A DNA stretch of 64,000 nucleotides from Knufia peltigerae (taxonomy: Eukaryota > Ascomycota > Eurotiomycetes > Chaetothyriales > Trichomeriaceae). Position 1 is the first letter of the stretch, and each line of letters begins with the position of its first letter. The stretch lies in contig JAPDRN010000028.1 of the NCBI GenBank assembly GCA_030247855.1, forward strand, positions 186,001 through 250,000. The letters run 5' to 3'. Both the position numbers and the translations under genes were made by a program. Shown in pieces: positions 1 to 11,431 of the stretch. The notes under the pieces are model-generated. The model was given only the letters and a program-made list of their open reading frames with translations. It was not told the origin of the DNA and searched no databases.

Positions 1-911
1 TACCATACCCTAGGTACCGTAACCTACCTAGGTAACCAGCCGACTTCTCAAGTCAGAAACAGGAATTTTAGCACATTGATATCATTTTGGACTAAGAGCT
101 ACTGAGCCGAAGCTGCCTTGCTTATCACTAATTATGTAGCCTTGCCAAAGCACTCGAGTTAACTGGTCATAGAACCTCCCCAGAAGCTGCCCCTAACAAG
201 TCCATCGCCATGTCCCATTGGGCTCCTCTGCCTACCATCCCAACCGCTGTGCTTCGAGATGCAATTTCACCCTCACACAGCATCGTGCCGTTGGTTTCGA
301 GCCAGAGGACTTCACTTCTTCCCTCTTCCCCTTTCCTCCGTTGATGAACCAGAACTCTTTTTTTTTCTTTGCGTGTGTTGTGAAGCCAAAAAAAAACAAA
401 ACAAGGAAAACGTGCTGAGATGTTAGGATTGGTCGTTGGTGATTGTGAAACAAAAAAGGTCAAGAACCCAAATCCGGCCTTGACGGGGTGGCAGATTGAG
501 ACTGTCGAGAGTCATGTTTACTGCATTGGTGTTCAGCACGAGCGGTGCTGTGCGGTCGTATGTCGCTGAAACTTCGTTGTTGATGTCTGATATCGCATGC
601 AAAAGAATCTGCTCATGAAGCATTCGATGGTATGCCATAAGTCATAGATTGTCGTTCATGGTGCTTGCATGTCGTATTGAGCAGAGAGGCCATCAAGATA
701 AGAAAGTCCGCGTGTCACATACACTCGTTACGGATTTGCCATGTGCTAGAGCAAACCCCGAGCGGGATCCGACATGCCCAATTGTTGTTTGTCTAGAAGA
801 CGAGAGTCTTCAGAAGAGAGAGAAGAGGTTCAGTGTGAACAACACGAAGCCGTCATTCTGTTTCAACGATAATCGCCGTTACCAGTGGTTATCCTTGTGC
901 CAGAACGAAGC
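1..911. other. Intergenic, no gene supported
   Basis: No open frame here resembles a protein or continues as a spliced model. The first 40 bases carry two copies of CCTAGGTA about 20 bp apart. The right part is the 3' flank of the casein kinase gene. A T-rich/A-rich tract lies around 358-410. Confidence 0.5.
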
Positions 912-2255
912 CTAACGTCGAAGACTAGAGCATTAGTCAGATGCTATTGCAAACCTCCACGCGACCGAAGCAAAACGCAGAGGAGATCCCTTACACGGAA
1001 CCATAAGGTATTCAGTACTCACATCCTGTCACTTCCTCCCTGGTCGTTGCCGCTGGTGCCGCGTTCGATGACCTTGCGGCGGGAGCTGGAAATGGCTGCT
1101 GGCTTGCCTTGAGTCGAAGTGTGTTGCGGAGTCGGGACACCGGTAGCGGCTGCAGTTCCAGTGTGTCGGCGGGGCTTCTCCTCTTCCTCTTGGGCTGGCT
1201 GGTTTCCGGCTGCCTGAGCAATGGCCTGAGCATTCTTCTGGTACTTGTAGACGGTCCAGTCAAAGACGTAGTCATATTGGAAGGACTCTCGGACAAACAG
1301 ATCACGGAAGATCTTTCGGAGGTAGGAGTAGTCAGGCTTGTCGTCAAAGCGGAGGGAGCGGGTGTAGTTGAGGTAGATGGCGAACTCGTTAGGGAAGCCT
1401 CGGCAAAGAACCTCAGTGGGGGTGGTCATCTTCTTCTCCATGATACGGTCGTACTTCTGCTTCTTGGTGGCAGCTTTGAGACCTTGCCATGGGAGAGAGC
1501 CACGGCAAAAGTAGAGCATGACATAGCCCAGAGATTCCATATCATCACGACGAGACTGTTCGACACCCAAGTGAGTGTTGATGGATGCATAACGAGCCGT
1601 ACCAGTCAAGTTCTTGTTCTCACGGTACGGGATATGGAAATGGGTCTTGGGGTCGCGGTATTTTTTGGCCAGACCGAAGTCAATAACGTTGACCTGGTTT
1701 CCACGCTTACCAATTCCCATCAAGAAGTTGTCGGGCTTGATATCACGATGGATGAAAGACTTGGCGTGAATGTACTCGATTCGAGAGATGAGCTGGTCGG
1801 CCAGTAAGAGGACGGTCTTGAGAGAGAATTTGCGGTTGCAGAAGTTGAACAGATCCTCCAAGCTTGGTCCAAGCAAGTCAAGAACCATAGCATTGTAGTC
1901 ACATTCTGTACCGAACCAGCGGACGAACGGGATGCCGACACCACCAGCGAGAGACTTATAGACACGGGCTTCGTACTCGAGTTGGGGATGTTTGGCTTTG
2001 ACCGACTCGAGCTTGATGGCGATCTCTTCACCCGAAATGATGTTTGTTCCCAGGTAGATATCGCCGAAACTACCGCTACCGATCTTTCGTCCAATGCGGT
2101 ACTTGTTACCGACACGCAAATCCTATCACCAGTATATCAGCGGATATCCCCAATGGTTGTATTTTGTCAAAAGGCAAAGACAGAAACCAGCTCCTGGATG
2201 TTTCCAATTTTGGTGACCACCAAAACTGCACCGAAACACGTACCATTGTCGTCAT
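912..2255 (-). CDS. ckiA: Casein kinase I (HRR25/CkiA family)
   Basis: Serine/threonine protein kinase of the CK1 delta/epsilon-like family, acting in division, trafficking and DNA-damage signalling. The model is complement(join(912..924,1023..2122,2244..2255)), 374 aa. The glycine-rich loop GSGSFGD is near residue 19, the catalytic Lys near 41, then HRDIKPDN, DFGLA and the CK1-typical LGPSLEDLF and SIN segments. A Gln/Glu-rich low-complexity tail follows the kinase domain. The main exon has no ATG: it opens GAT TTG CGT after a TAG acceptor. The start comes from a 12-nt exon coding MTTM before a GTACGT donor, giving the usual fungal N-terminus MTTMDLRVGNKYR. At the 3' end an ATG-TGA read-through overlaps a GTGAGT donor. 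Splicing to 924 gives the ending ILRR. The terminal exon is less certain than the rest. Confidence 0.93.
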
Positions 2256-4105
2256 TTTGAATCGAGGAGAGCAGCAAATCGGCTGCAGGATCGTTCGAGG
2301 TGGCTATCGAAGTAAGAAAGGGATTGTTGAGATATATTCGAGCGTTTGATGTTTTCGTTGTGAGTGGGGGTAGATGGCGGTGTCGATCTCAACCTGTTAT
2401 CATTGGCTTCAAGGTTAGCCAGCCAGGCCTTCAAGGGCGGTGAACCACTCTGTGAAAAGTGAAGCAGAATCACGGGTGGACCGTGAGGCAGTCAAAGGAA
2501 TATCAGTGAAGGTGAGAATGATGAAAGAAGATGAAAATGATTGATCGTGAAGTGCAGGGAAGGATGAGGTTGAGACCGAACCGGTGTGGGCTGGGCAAAC
2601 GCAGGTGATATCGGCAGCGTGACAGGAAGATGACTAACCTGGTGCAGGAAGAGGTCAAACCGATTGGAAATCGTTGGCCTGATGACAAGTGAGTCGTCTG
2701 CTCACGAGTCTTTTCAGCTGGTCAACGAGACCGAGAAAAGTCGACAGATTTACAGATAGAGGGATTGGGAGGAGGAGAGTGAGGGAGAAGGGAAGGGACA
2801 AGAGAGAAGGTCAGGTTTCAGACAGAGGTCGCGGAAGGAGCGAGGAGGAGGAGGACACAGCACCAGTGCAGGATTAGCGCGGGCGCAGGTGGTGAAGGGG
2901 CCCAATGTCCGGGTGCCACTCTCACCCTTCGCTACGTCCCTATGTAAGGTAGGATTCAATAACAAGACTGCCTCTTACGAAGTGGCTCATCTTGGCTGCC
3001 CAGCAGTTGTTTGCCTCTTCTGCCGCCTATGCGAACCACTCTGGGGATTACCCGAAATCGGTACCACAACGCCTAAAGTGCCTAGAAAGGCACCTATCTT
3101 GGAATTTCCGAATGCCCTCGGCTGGCATTCTCCGGGCGTGCTCCGGGCTTGGCCACCACCTGAATCATCAATACCTGGGTAAATCTATTGAGCCTCGAAG
3201 TTCTTTCCTAGGCCCTTTCATCCCAGAGACAGCGCGCCTTACTGCATCTTTACCCCAACTATTCCGCTTCATTCGTTGGGCAGCATTTCTGCCTTCTGTT
3301 TTGTCTCAAATGCCGCATTTTCTGGCCATTCAATTGGCCTCGTACGTGGTGACTACAGCTGCCAATCGAGCAAATGACCTGTGAGCATCTTGGGATGCCT
3401 ACCATGTGGACGCAAACAATTGCATCCATGGAGGGTATCAGGAGACTCGCTTCGAGTGTTGATCGCTATCTTCCTCAAACCACAATTGATTGACAAGCGG
3501 CTTGCTATCCGTGTCAGTAATCCATTTATCTGTTCCAGCTGGCCAATTACTGCCCAAAGGGACCATTACTGTCGTAAAACACAACCGGTCCTCCAGGCCC
3601 AGTCGTGCTGATCTCTCAATAATCAATGCCAGGGTCATGGTCCAGAGCAGACTATGGTACACCCGGCACCGCACGAAGCACTTTGGTCCCTCGCCGAGGT
3701 TCCAGACTGTTAAACGGACTCGCCGTCGACACAAATGATGCAGGGGCCACCAATTTTCCCTTGCTCGGGCGAAAGCGAGTGACCTTGGAATTCCATCAGT
3801 ATTTGGACTGCATGAGCCGGACGTCAGGTTGTGTTATCGCGGTCAGCTGGTCATTATTCTTACTCCTCACACGGAGTATTCAAAGATCGTTCACCTGTGG
3901 CTGGTGACACCTGTTGACTCCAAAATGTCTTCTTTCAAGCCACCATTCTGACACTGACAAGATGTATTTCATCATAGACACGAATGACGGAATCAGGTAT
4001 CCGAGCACTCGCAAAATCTCGTATTCATCGACGCCGCCTCGTCAGCATGTGGAAAAAACATGACTTATCGTCTTTGTACAGATACAACGGCCCAGGACTT
4101 GAAAC
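2256..4105. other. Divergent intergenic region, casein kinase / antiporter
   Basis: Holds the 5' flank of the casein kinase gene (leftward) and the promoter of the antiporter gene (rightward). Part of 2750-2870 is purine-rich and probably belongs to the kinase 5' leader. I see no conserved protein segment or RNA gene. Confidence 0.5.
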
Positions 4106-5551
4106 ATGACTTGGCCAGAGATTGAGCCCAGCACATCTCATCTGACCTATCTGCTCTTGTCCTTCTTCCTGATCTTGTATGCTTTGTTTTCCGAACTCAT
4201 TCGCAACCGCCTCCATCTCTCTGAACCGCCTCTGGCAACACTGACAGGCATCATATTTGGGCCCAGGGGAGCGACAATTCTTAGTCCCATCGAATGGGGA
4301 TGGGAGGACAATATTACTCAAGAGCTCACCAGGGTTGTCACCGGTGTCCAATGTTTTGCGGTCGGTGTCCAGCTCCCAGCTGGCTATGTAAAGCGACATT
4401 GGAAAAGCATCGGTCTACTTCTGGGTCCTAACATGGTCGCTGGCTGGGTCGTTGCCACAATTGCAATCCGTCTCATCCTACAAACTACTTGGAACACAGC
4501 CTTCATAACGGCGGCTTGTTTGACACCTACTGACCCTGTCTTATCTGCCAGCGTCATTGGCGAGGCTAGGTACTCTCAAAGGGTACCTCAGCGAATCCGT
4601 CATTTATTGGCATCAGAATCCGGATGCAACGATGGAACCGCATTTCCCTTCTTGTATGCTGCATTGTACGCGACCGTGGCTAATTCTACCGGCAAAGCAG
4701 TTCGACTCTGGGTGACCGACCTACTTCTCTGGCAGTGCCTTGTTGGAGTTGTTGTCGGTATGGTTCTGGGCTTCCTGGCAAACAAGGCTCTACGCTTCAG
4801 CGAAGCACGCGGCTTCGTGCAGGAGTCGACGCTGTTTGTGTTTTATTTTCTAATGGCCATACTATGTGTCGGAGCGGGAAGCACATTGGGCCTGGATGAC
4901 TTTCTCGTGTGCTTCTCCGCCGGCGCGACTTTTTGCTGGGATGGCTGGTTCTCAACTCGAACTGCCAAGATGAAGCTACCCGACATTTTGGACTTGATGC
5001 TCAATTCCACAATGTTTGTCTATTTTGGATCAATCATCCCCTGGCAACTGTACAGACATAATCTCACTGCATGGCGCATGGGCTGTTGTACGCTGGTCAT
5101 TCTCGTCTTTCGGCGGCTACCAGCCATGTTTGCACTGAAAAGATGGATCCCCGACGTCCGAACGTGGCACGAAGCATTGTTTGTCGGTCACTTCGGGCCG
5201 ATGGGAGTAGGTGCTCTCTTCCTGGCGGTCGAGGCCAGAGCTCGCCTTGAAACCGGAACTTCGGAACCACTTCCTCATCCTCCGTTGGACTCACCTCATC
5301 AAGATTCTTTGGGCACGGTTTGGCCGGTCATCTCGTTTGTGGTCCTCTGTTCGATCATGGTACACGGATTCTCTCCGTTGGTCATGAGTTTAGCGAGCCA
5401 CTTCTCCCGCGACCCAAAGGAAAGAGCCCCCTTATTGGGTGCAGAGGAAGAGAGGCTGTACGGGATGGCATCACACGAGGAGGAGGATGACGTTCCAACG
5501 GACGAGGAGAGAAGAGAGGAGATAGAAGAGAATTCCAATGAAGCGATGTAG
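4106..5551 (+). CDS. NHA1-type Na+/H+ antiporter, short-tailed
   Basis: Predicted plasma-membrane alkali cation/proton exchanger (CPA1, NHA1/sod2 group), 481 aa, single exon. About 12 hydrophobic segments are visible. Family signatures are present: LTPTDPVL (Asp of the TDP motif), ESGCNDGTAFPF (Asn-Asp, transport site) and GHFGPMGVGA in the C-terminal half. NHA1 proteins usually carry a long cytoplasmic tail. Here only about 80 mostly acidic residues follow the last membrane segment (EEEDD and EERREEIEE runs), so tail-based regulation is probably reduced. The ATG at 4106 directly precedes the first hydrophobic helix, and no upstream in-frame extension is needed. Substrate choice (Na+, Li+, K+) cannot be read from the sequence. 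Confidence 0.92.
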   Translation: MTWPEIEPSTSHLTYLLLSFFLILYALFSELIRNRLHLSEPPLATLTGIIFGPRGATILSPIEWGWEDNITQELTRVVTGVQCFAVGVQLPAGYVKRHWKSIGLLLGPNMVAGWVVATIAIRLILQTTWNTAFITAACLTPTDPVLSASVIGEARYSQRVPQRIRHLLASESGCNDGTAFPFLYAALYATVANSTGKAVRLWVTDLLLWQCLVGVVVGMVLGFLANKALRFSEARGFVQESTLFVFYFLMAILCVGAGSTLGLDDFLVCFSAGATFCWDGWFSTRTAKMKLPDILDLMLNSTMFVYFGSIIPWQLYRHNLTAWRMGCCTLVILVFRRLPAMFALKRWIPDVRTWHEALFVGHFGPMGVGALFLAVEARARLETGTSEPLPHPPLDSPHQDSLGTVWPVISFVVLCSIMVHGFSPLVMSLASHFSRDPKERAPLLGAEEERLYGMASHEEEDDVPTDEERREEIEENSNEAM

Positions 5552-6015
5552 TTGGAATATGTTGACAACCGGTTACATGAAGGAGTAATCGTTCATGTAT
5601 ACTACGCACCCTGTACATATACGTTATATACCGTAAATTCCGATTCCTATCTCAAGTATCCCATAAACAAAAAGGGACTGAGTCGTTGGTTACGCCTCGG
5701 TAGACCTTAAACTTTGGGCGGAACGTCTCCGTCGCACTCGAACCACCGGGGGAAAATATATTTCCGATATTCCGTAGGACATCAACGACCCTTGCAATTG
5801 TCCTCCCGACCCAACTCAATGTGCCGACAACCGGAGAATGGCGACAATCTCAACGTTAATTACTTTTCTGTTCTGTTGGGTCTATAAAGGAGAGATCTCT
5901 TCCATTGATAGTGTCCATCTCACCAGGTAGGAACAATCTCGGGTTACACAGGCACGAGTAGCGGACACGAGTATTCATCCCATCGTCTCGACACGACGAG
6001 ACCAGACCAGACACA
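5552..6015. other. Intergenic: antiporter 3' flank and carboxylesterase promoter
   Basis: The first part is the antiporter 3' flank and includes AT-rich stretches. The second part is the esterase promoter, with a TATA-like element at 5883. No coding potential seen. Confidence 0.5.
5883..5889 (+). promoter_or_regulatory. TATA-like box upstream of carboxylesterase
   Basis: TATAAAG lies 127 bp before the esterase ATG. That spacing fits a short 5' leader. Inferred from sequence and position only. Confidence 0.4.
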
Positions 6016-7728
6016 ATGCGCCCGGCCGAATACACAAGCCGACCGTACGTCTTCAAGACGGCACGAGGGAGCTTGAGAGGCATAGAATACTGCACCCCTT
6101 CGGGAAAACCGATCCTGTATCGATTCGCGAAAGTCCCATACGCCCTCCCTCCCGTCGGCGAACGAAGATGGCGTCGCCCGCAACCAGTACCCTCGTCCAC
6201 CCTTTCTTTCGACGACCACCAGTCCGGACGACCAGGCGACTATACTCAATTCGGACCCGTGTGCCCCCAACCTCAGTACCCTCACGGGGGAGCGTTCGTG
6301 GACAACCCGGCGGCGGCGCCCCCCGTCGACAACGTCCAGGACGAGGACTGCCTGTACCTCAACATCTGGGTGCCCGCGGGCCCACCGCCAAATGGAGGTT
6401 GGCCGGTCCAGTTCTACATCCACGGTGGGTGGCTCCAGGTCGGGAACGCGATGCAGGACCACGGCTACGACCCCTTTGACTTGATCAAGGACGTGTCTCC
6501 CAGGATCATCGTCTCACCCACCTACCGACTCAACCTGTTTGGGTTCCTGGGAGGCGCCGACCTCGCGTCGCTGCACGAAGAACCCGCCCCGTCCAACTTT
6601 GGCCTTTGGGACCAACGGTGCGCCCTCGAGTGGACGGCCAAATACGTCGACCTCTTCGGCGGCGACGCCGACAACATCACCGTGGGAGGACTCTCGGCGG
6701 GGGCGAACTCGACCTTTTTCCAACTCAACTACGACAGCGCCCTCCCGTCGCCCTCCCAGAGACTCATCAAGAGGATCTACCTGTGGTCCAACGCCGTGGC
6801 GATCCAACCGAACCCGACGTCGTCGCCGGTCTTGACCTCGCAGTTCAACGAGCTGTGCTCGCTCTTCGACATCCCATCCTCGGCGACCCCGGCCGAGAAG
6901 ATGGCACGTCTCCGCCGGATCCCCTTCCGCGACCTCGTCGTCGCCAATACCAAAATGAAGATGCACACCTTCCGCTCCAGCACCGACAACTCGTTTATTC
7001 TCCCGACTTTCTTGTCGTCGCTGCACAGCGGGTCCTTCACGACCCGGCTCGCCGACAACAGAATTTCGGTCATGCTGGGCGAAGTCAGGGACGAAAAGGA
7101 GCTTTACAAATTCGTGAACCCTCCCTCCGACTACCCCGGCCTCCTGGTCGAATTGGCCAACTACTACCCGAAACCGGTTCTCGAGGCACTCCTGAAAGTG
7201 TACGACTTGCCTCCACGAAACTCCACGAATGCCGACGCCTGGGCGGAGGTGTTCAGTCAGATGGTGGCCGACAGTCAAGTCCACGCGTCGATCCGGGGCC
7301 TCACCCACCTCTTACTCAACCCGCCTGCTCATCCCAACGTCAGGCCACTGCCGCAGACCAGCGTCCACAGGTATCGAATCGCCTGGCGCGCCAAGAGCAT
7401 GGACAATTGGCTCAAGCCCGAAGTCGGCATCTGTCACGGCGGGGACATGCCACTGTGGTGGGCGACGGCGTGGAGGCAGGATTTCGAGGAAAAGGACAAG
7501 GCGGCGACGAAAGAATTCCTGAAACCTTTTGCACAGTTTCTGCGTGGTGAGCCAGTGACCTGGGGTTGCACCGGTGAAGATCGAGTGCGACTGTTGGACA
7601 CGGACGGGAAAGTCAGGGTGAATGTCAAGGACGAACTTTGGGAACGAGGCATGCAGGTGTTCAATACTGTCTGGGAAGCTCAGAAGGGGTCGGTGGTGAA
7701 GGACACGTCTTTGGACAGCCGGTTGTAA
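6016..7728 (+). CDS. Type-B carboxylesterase (cholinesterase/lipase family)
   Basis: Alpha/beta-hydrolase of the carboxylesterase B family, 570 aa, single exon, without an evident signal peptide and so probably intracellular. Visible motifs are EDCLYLNIWVP near residue 113, the oxyanion-hole segment YIHGGW, and a nucleophile elbow GGLSAGAN (Ser in GxSxG; family members more often have GESAG). An acidic residue lies in GEVRDEKEL, and the His is expected in CHGGDMPLWW, matching the HGxDxxxV region of relatives. The coding region is markedly GC-rich compared with its flanks, which creates long meaningless frames on both strands. Natural substrate unknown; ester hydrolysis or detoxification is inferred. 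Confidence 0.9.
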   Translation: MRPAEYTSRPYVFKTARGSLRGIEYCTPSGKPILYRFAKVPYALPPVGERRWRRPQPVPSSTLSFDDHQSGRPGDYTQFGPVCPQPQYPHGGAFVDNPAAAPPVDNVQDEDCLYLNIWVPAGPPPNGGWPVQFYIHGGWLQVGNAMQDHGYDPFDLIKDVSPRIIVSPTYRLNLFGFLGGADLASLHEEPAPSNFGLWDQRCALEWTAKYVDLFGGDADNITVGGLSAGANSTFFQLNYDSALPSPSQRLIKRIYLWSNAVAIQPNPTSSPVLTSQFNELCSLFDIPSSATPAEKMARLRRIPFRDLVVANTKMKMHTFRSSTDNSFILPTFLSSLHSGSFTTRLADNRISVMLGEVRDEKELYKFVNPPSDYPGLLVELANYYPKPVLEALLKVYDLPPRNSTNADAWAEVFSQMVADSQVHASIRGLTHLLLNPPAHPNVRPLPQTSVHRYRIAWRAKSMDNWLKPEVGICHGGDMPLWWATAWRQDFEEKDKAATKEFLKPFAQFLRGEPVTWGCTGEDRVRLLDTDGKVRVNVKDELWERGMQVFNTVWEAQKGSVVKDTSLDSRL

Positions 7729-8054
7729 AAACGATGTACCTGGCTGGGGTTTCGGAGATGGATGGGATGGACGGAACACATGGCCAAAAGTCCTGTAGGG
7801 TACAGGTCATTTGATAGTCAAAGCAAAAGTTTGGTCGGTTGATTGCAGGCGTGGTACTTGTCAGAATGATGGAAGATTGGTAGCCCTCAGAATCAGATGA
7901 GTTGTATTGAGCTGAATCGATATTCAAGGGAGACGGCATCGCCTGTCATCTAGAGTTGGCAACTCCAGACCGGATACAAGACTAAGCGACTATGATGGGA
8001 AGATTGACATGGCCCCCTTGTCTTCTTGTCATCGCGGACTTCTGTCCTGAATGA
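7729..8054. other. Convergent 3' flanks of esterase and HET gene
   Basis: Short region between the ends of two converging genes. It should contain both 3' UTRs. No feature recognised. Confidence 0.5.
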
Positions 8055-10295
8055 TTATATGATATCAAATTCGCTCAGGAATTGCCTCTGTTCGTCAAAA
8101 GGGAATGTCACTGCCGCCGTTCCTGAAGGGGTGGTCGTTCCAGATCCACCTATACCGCGAAAGAGGTTACAACCACCAGGGACCCAGTTGGGGTTGAGTG
8201 TGCTCCGTCGACGGTCTTCGACTGCAAAGTATCCGATGCGCCTGTACGTGCCGGTCGCCTTTCCCGTGACTTCATCCACACACTCGGTGAGAACGATGCC
8301 GTGTACGGCGAGGACCACTTTGCGCGCGACGTCTGTTTCTGCATCGCCGACTACTCGATATGCGCTCGTGCGGATAATGACGCCGGTGGCATTGATTCCT
8401 CTCCAAATACTCTCAGGTCGTTCCGTCGCATCTAGCCGGACTAGCAGACCGGGTACCTTTGGGGTGGTCCAGTTCCCCGACGCATCATCGACCGACAGCT
8501 CCAAAGACGGGGCGTGAAGACGTAGGATGGCAGACGTGACTACACCATATGCGCCGCCATCGGTGGTTTTGCATTCAACTTTGGAGAATCTCGCCACGGA
8601 CCAAGAATTGTTGGCGGCATCGGCGTGCATGACATACCCATCCTTGGACGCCCAGGACCAGGAAGGAGCTCGGTATTCCAGCGGGGCACGCGTCCTGGTC
8701 TTCGGTCTGATGTACCACAGCAGACCTTCGAGGAAGTGTCTGTGCCAGAGTCCTCCCACGAATTCGTCCCTCATGATTCTCCCAAAGAGCTTCGAGATGC
8801 CGGCGATGGCCAAGAGTTTGTCATCAGGGAACGTCAAATTGCGTAGGGAATAGTGTGCCACGAGGCTCGTCCATACTTGGAACAACATCGATTGGTCCTC
8901 ATGAGTTGATAAACTAGCCTCAGAATGGTCGATCTTGGACTGTGCAGCTTCGAGTACCGAAGAAATGGGTCCCAATTCTTCGTCGTGAAGGAAGTAACGA
9001 TGCTTGCCAGGGCCCATGGACATGCCCAGAGGTCTTTTTGGCTGCATTGTGGGATATGTCTCGCAAGCCCGAAAGCCAGGACAGTCCCAGAGAACCTGCC
9101 GAGCACCAAAATACACAGTGCGGGCTGCGAGGAGCTCCTCTTGAAGCACCCACCCACGGGTCGTCAGGGGCATGTGAACCAATTCTCCCCTCCACAACTG
9201 CAGGTCGTTGATGATGTAGGAGGTGGAAAGTGCATAGTCTCGGGATTGTAAAACCACACTGTCACTGCTGACCACTTCAGCATCTCGTGCGCAGAAGAGG
9301 CCATCTTGTCTTCCCGATAGTGCCGAGATGTTGCATAGGGCGTAGCCAAAGACATCCGCCATACCCGCTGCTTCGTGCTGGATGTCCTCAAGAGTATCTT
9401 GGCGTATACCTGTGAAAAGCATCAGTATACTCCCCAGAATCGACCACACCATGATTACATATTGAGTCGATCCAGAGATAGCGAACCCCCAAATGTCGAG
9501 TGACCGTAATGGCATCCTGATACGCCCCTGGAAGTTCTGATATAGGCAAACCTCGAAACATGCTTTCCTGAGTTTCTTTGTCCAATTTGAGTGTGTCACG
9601 ACCCCATCGGTGACTCAATGTGATATAGGGCGCCGACATCCTTTCGATCCTGGGGTTCACCAATTTCCAACGACTATGGTCACCCATTCCGTCGCCGATA
9701 TCGATCAGGCAAGTGGGATAGAACAAGGGCCGTCTGCTTCGCCGAGCGCATGTTGCGTGCGATGACGAACACAGACAGGTATCAAGCCAGTGGCGTACGA
9801 GGTCGAGAACTCTTGCGTCCGAGGTAGAAGTCGCACTCTGCAGCGGAACTTCTTGTGGACTTGTAGTTGCACTCCATCAGACGTTATGTGATGGAGAGAC
9901 TGATGGACGAAGAAGGGCGATGAAGTGACTTACCTCGAAGCCCAGGGAGAAATGGTAACCTGCAAATATCCATAAGAATAAGGCTTACCACCTACTGCTG
10001 TTCCATCACGGTTCCGGTCAGTGGTTGGTGTCAGTTTGCACCCCAATCTGACGAGAGCGAAGCCATCAGCAGCGACCAGGGACTTGTCAAAGGCGATCGA
10101 GTTCTGTTGCGAGAGATCTGAGAACAAATGTTCCCACTTCGCATCCCCGAGTTGAATGCGTAGCCGTGTGCACAAGTAGCATTTTCGGTCTAGGGAATCT
10201 TCGAATCCTGCCGCAGTGACCTCGTCGGTGACTTGTGCTCCAAGATTGAGACGATCGACTTGTAGGATGAGCCGGCGACAGTGGCCACACAGCAT
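8055..10295 (-). CDS. HET-domain (heterokaryon incompatibility) protein
   Basis: Member of the fungal HET family, whose members can trigger programmed cell death after non-self recognition. Model complement(join(8055..9409,9459..9859,9934..10295)), 705 aa. Intron 1 uses GTAAGT and ends CTACAAG. Intron 2 is 49 bp and, once removed, restores the HET core as YLWIDSICIRQDT. Other HET blocks visible are YITLSHRWG, the A-x-x-x-TRHLGVRYLWID block, and GWVLQEELLAARTVYFG. A Cys-rich N-terminal segment (CGHC, CYLC) and a W-L-x-x-C region precede the HET domain, as in many larger members. The start ATG at 10295 opens exon 1. No NACHT, WD or ankyrin partner domain is visible. The role in incompatibility is inferred from family only. 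Confidence 0.9.
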
Positions 10296-11109
10296 TTCGC
10301 GTACCCTGTTGCTAGCGTTTCATGGTGCATGGAAGACACACGAAGCATCATTTTGCTTACAGCGTCCAAGACCAGGAGCGATGAGGCTGAGCGGTGAATG
10401 CTGGCCTGACAAGGGTGACCAGTACGAGTACAGAGCCTTGTCGAGTAGAAAATGTACGTCAGACAGGCATTCTGAGTTTCATAAAAACCGGACTTTACAT
10501 GTCATATCTCGAGAGATACAGGTCGTCAGACAATATCAACTCGCTCTGCCCGCGTGAGGCTCCTTTGTTTTGCTGGCTGCTACGCCCATCACGCAATCGC
10601 CGCGCCTGGTGAGGACAATGAGCACAAGCCCCTTCGACCACCTAAACATAGATCCCACGAGAGCCTAGAGGACCTCACTCTGGGCCGTTTCATCGCCAGC
10701 TTACCAATTCCCAATTGCCCTTGCGGCGTCGACACAACAAGACCGTGTTTTATATGTCCTTCAGGTCCCTCCCGTGAGCACATTTGAGCAAGTTTCATCT
10801 CCGACTTGTTGTGTTTCGCGTCGCTTCATATTGAAGATCAATTCCAATCGCCGAGTAGTTCCCAGTCTCTCGACCTAAATTACGCACAAGTGTCTCGCGT
10901 CGTATTACTCGACCCCAGCGCCACGGCATTCCCTTCCCAACCGAGTGCCTGTACTTTTTGACCCGTACTTCGTACCTGAGTTGACAAATACACCCGATCT
11001 TCATAAAACTACAGTCTACGCCTCTCCTGAACCCACCCTCTTACACAACGCAACAAGCAACTCGAGTCTACATACAGCTCCTGTACGAACTTTTTTTGCA
11101 ACGATCAAC
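10296..11109. other. Divergent promoter region HET / ATX1
   Basis: Shared upstream region of two genes transcribed apart. The 100 bases before the ATX1 ATG are pyrimidine- and A-rich, as expected for a leader. No gene seen. Confidence 0.5.
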
Positions 11110-11431
11110 ATGTCCGACCACCATTACAAGTTCAACGTGACTATGACTTGCGGTGGCTGCTCCGGCGCCATTGAGCGTGTGCTCAAGAAACTCGACGGTA
11201 AGCGTTGCGCTACCCCAGCAAGATGATCTTCTCCGTCCCAAAATGTCCCAAATCCTTCGCTGACATCTCTTTTGAACAGGCGTCAAGGAATATAACGTTT
11301 CCCTCGACACCCAAACCGCAGACATTACCACCGCAGACTCGGTATCCTACGAGACTGTTCTCGAGAAGATCAAGAAGACTGGCAAGACGATCAATTCGGG
11401 CGAGGCCGACGGTGTCACAATGGCTGTGTAG
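11110..11431 (+). CDS. ATX1: Cytosolic copper metallochaperone ATX1
   Basis: Small copper carrier (79 aa) that hands Cu(I) to the Golgi P-type ATPase. Model join(11110..11197,11280..11431), with one 82-bp intron (GTAAGC ... AACAG). The heavy-metal-associated domain fills the protein. The metal site MTCGGC (Met12-x-Cys14-x-x-Cys17) is intact. The C-terminal half (KIKKTGKTI) has the Lys-rich loop typical of ATX1, where the conserved Lys helps stabilise the Cu site. The start is the ATG just before SDHHYKF. The gene is split, so no single frame shows the whole protein. Confidence 0.96.

Noticed and set aside
1109..1807. 232-codon plus-strand frame over casein kinase
   Set aside because: Antisense shadow of a strongly conserved kinase.
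5730..5750. TCGAACC sequence as a tRNA B-box
   Set aside because: No matching A-box, acceptor stem or cloverleaf around it; similar isolated matches elsewhere also fail.
6514..7550. Long frames on both strands overlapping the carboxylesterase (264 and 314 codons)
   Set aside because: They are by-products of GC-rich codon use; low-complexity Arg/Gly/Pro translations without any motif, while the esterase frame has all family residues.
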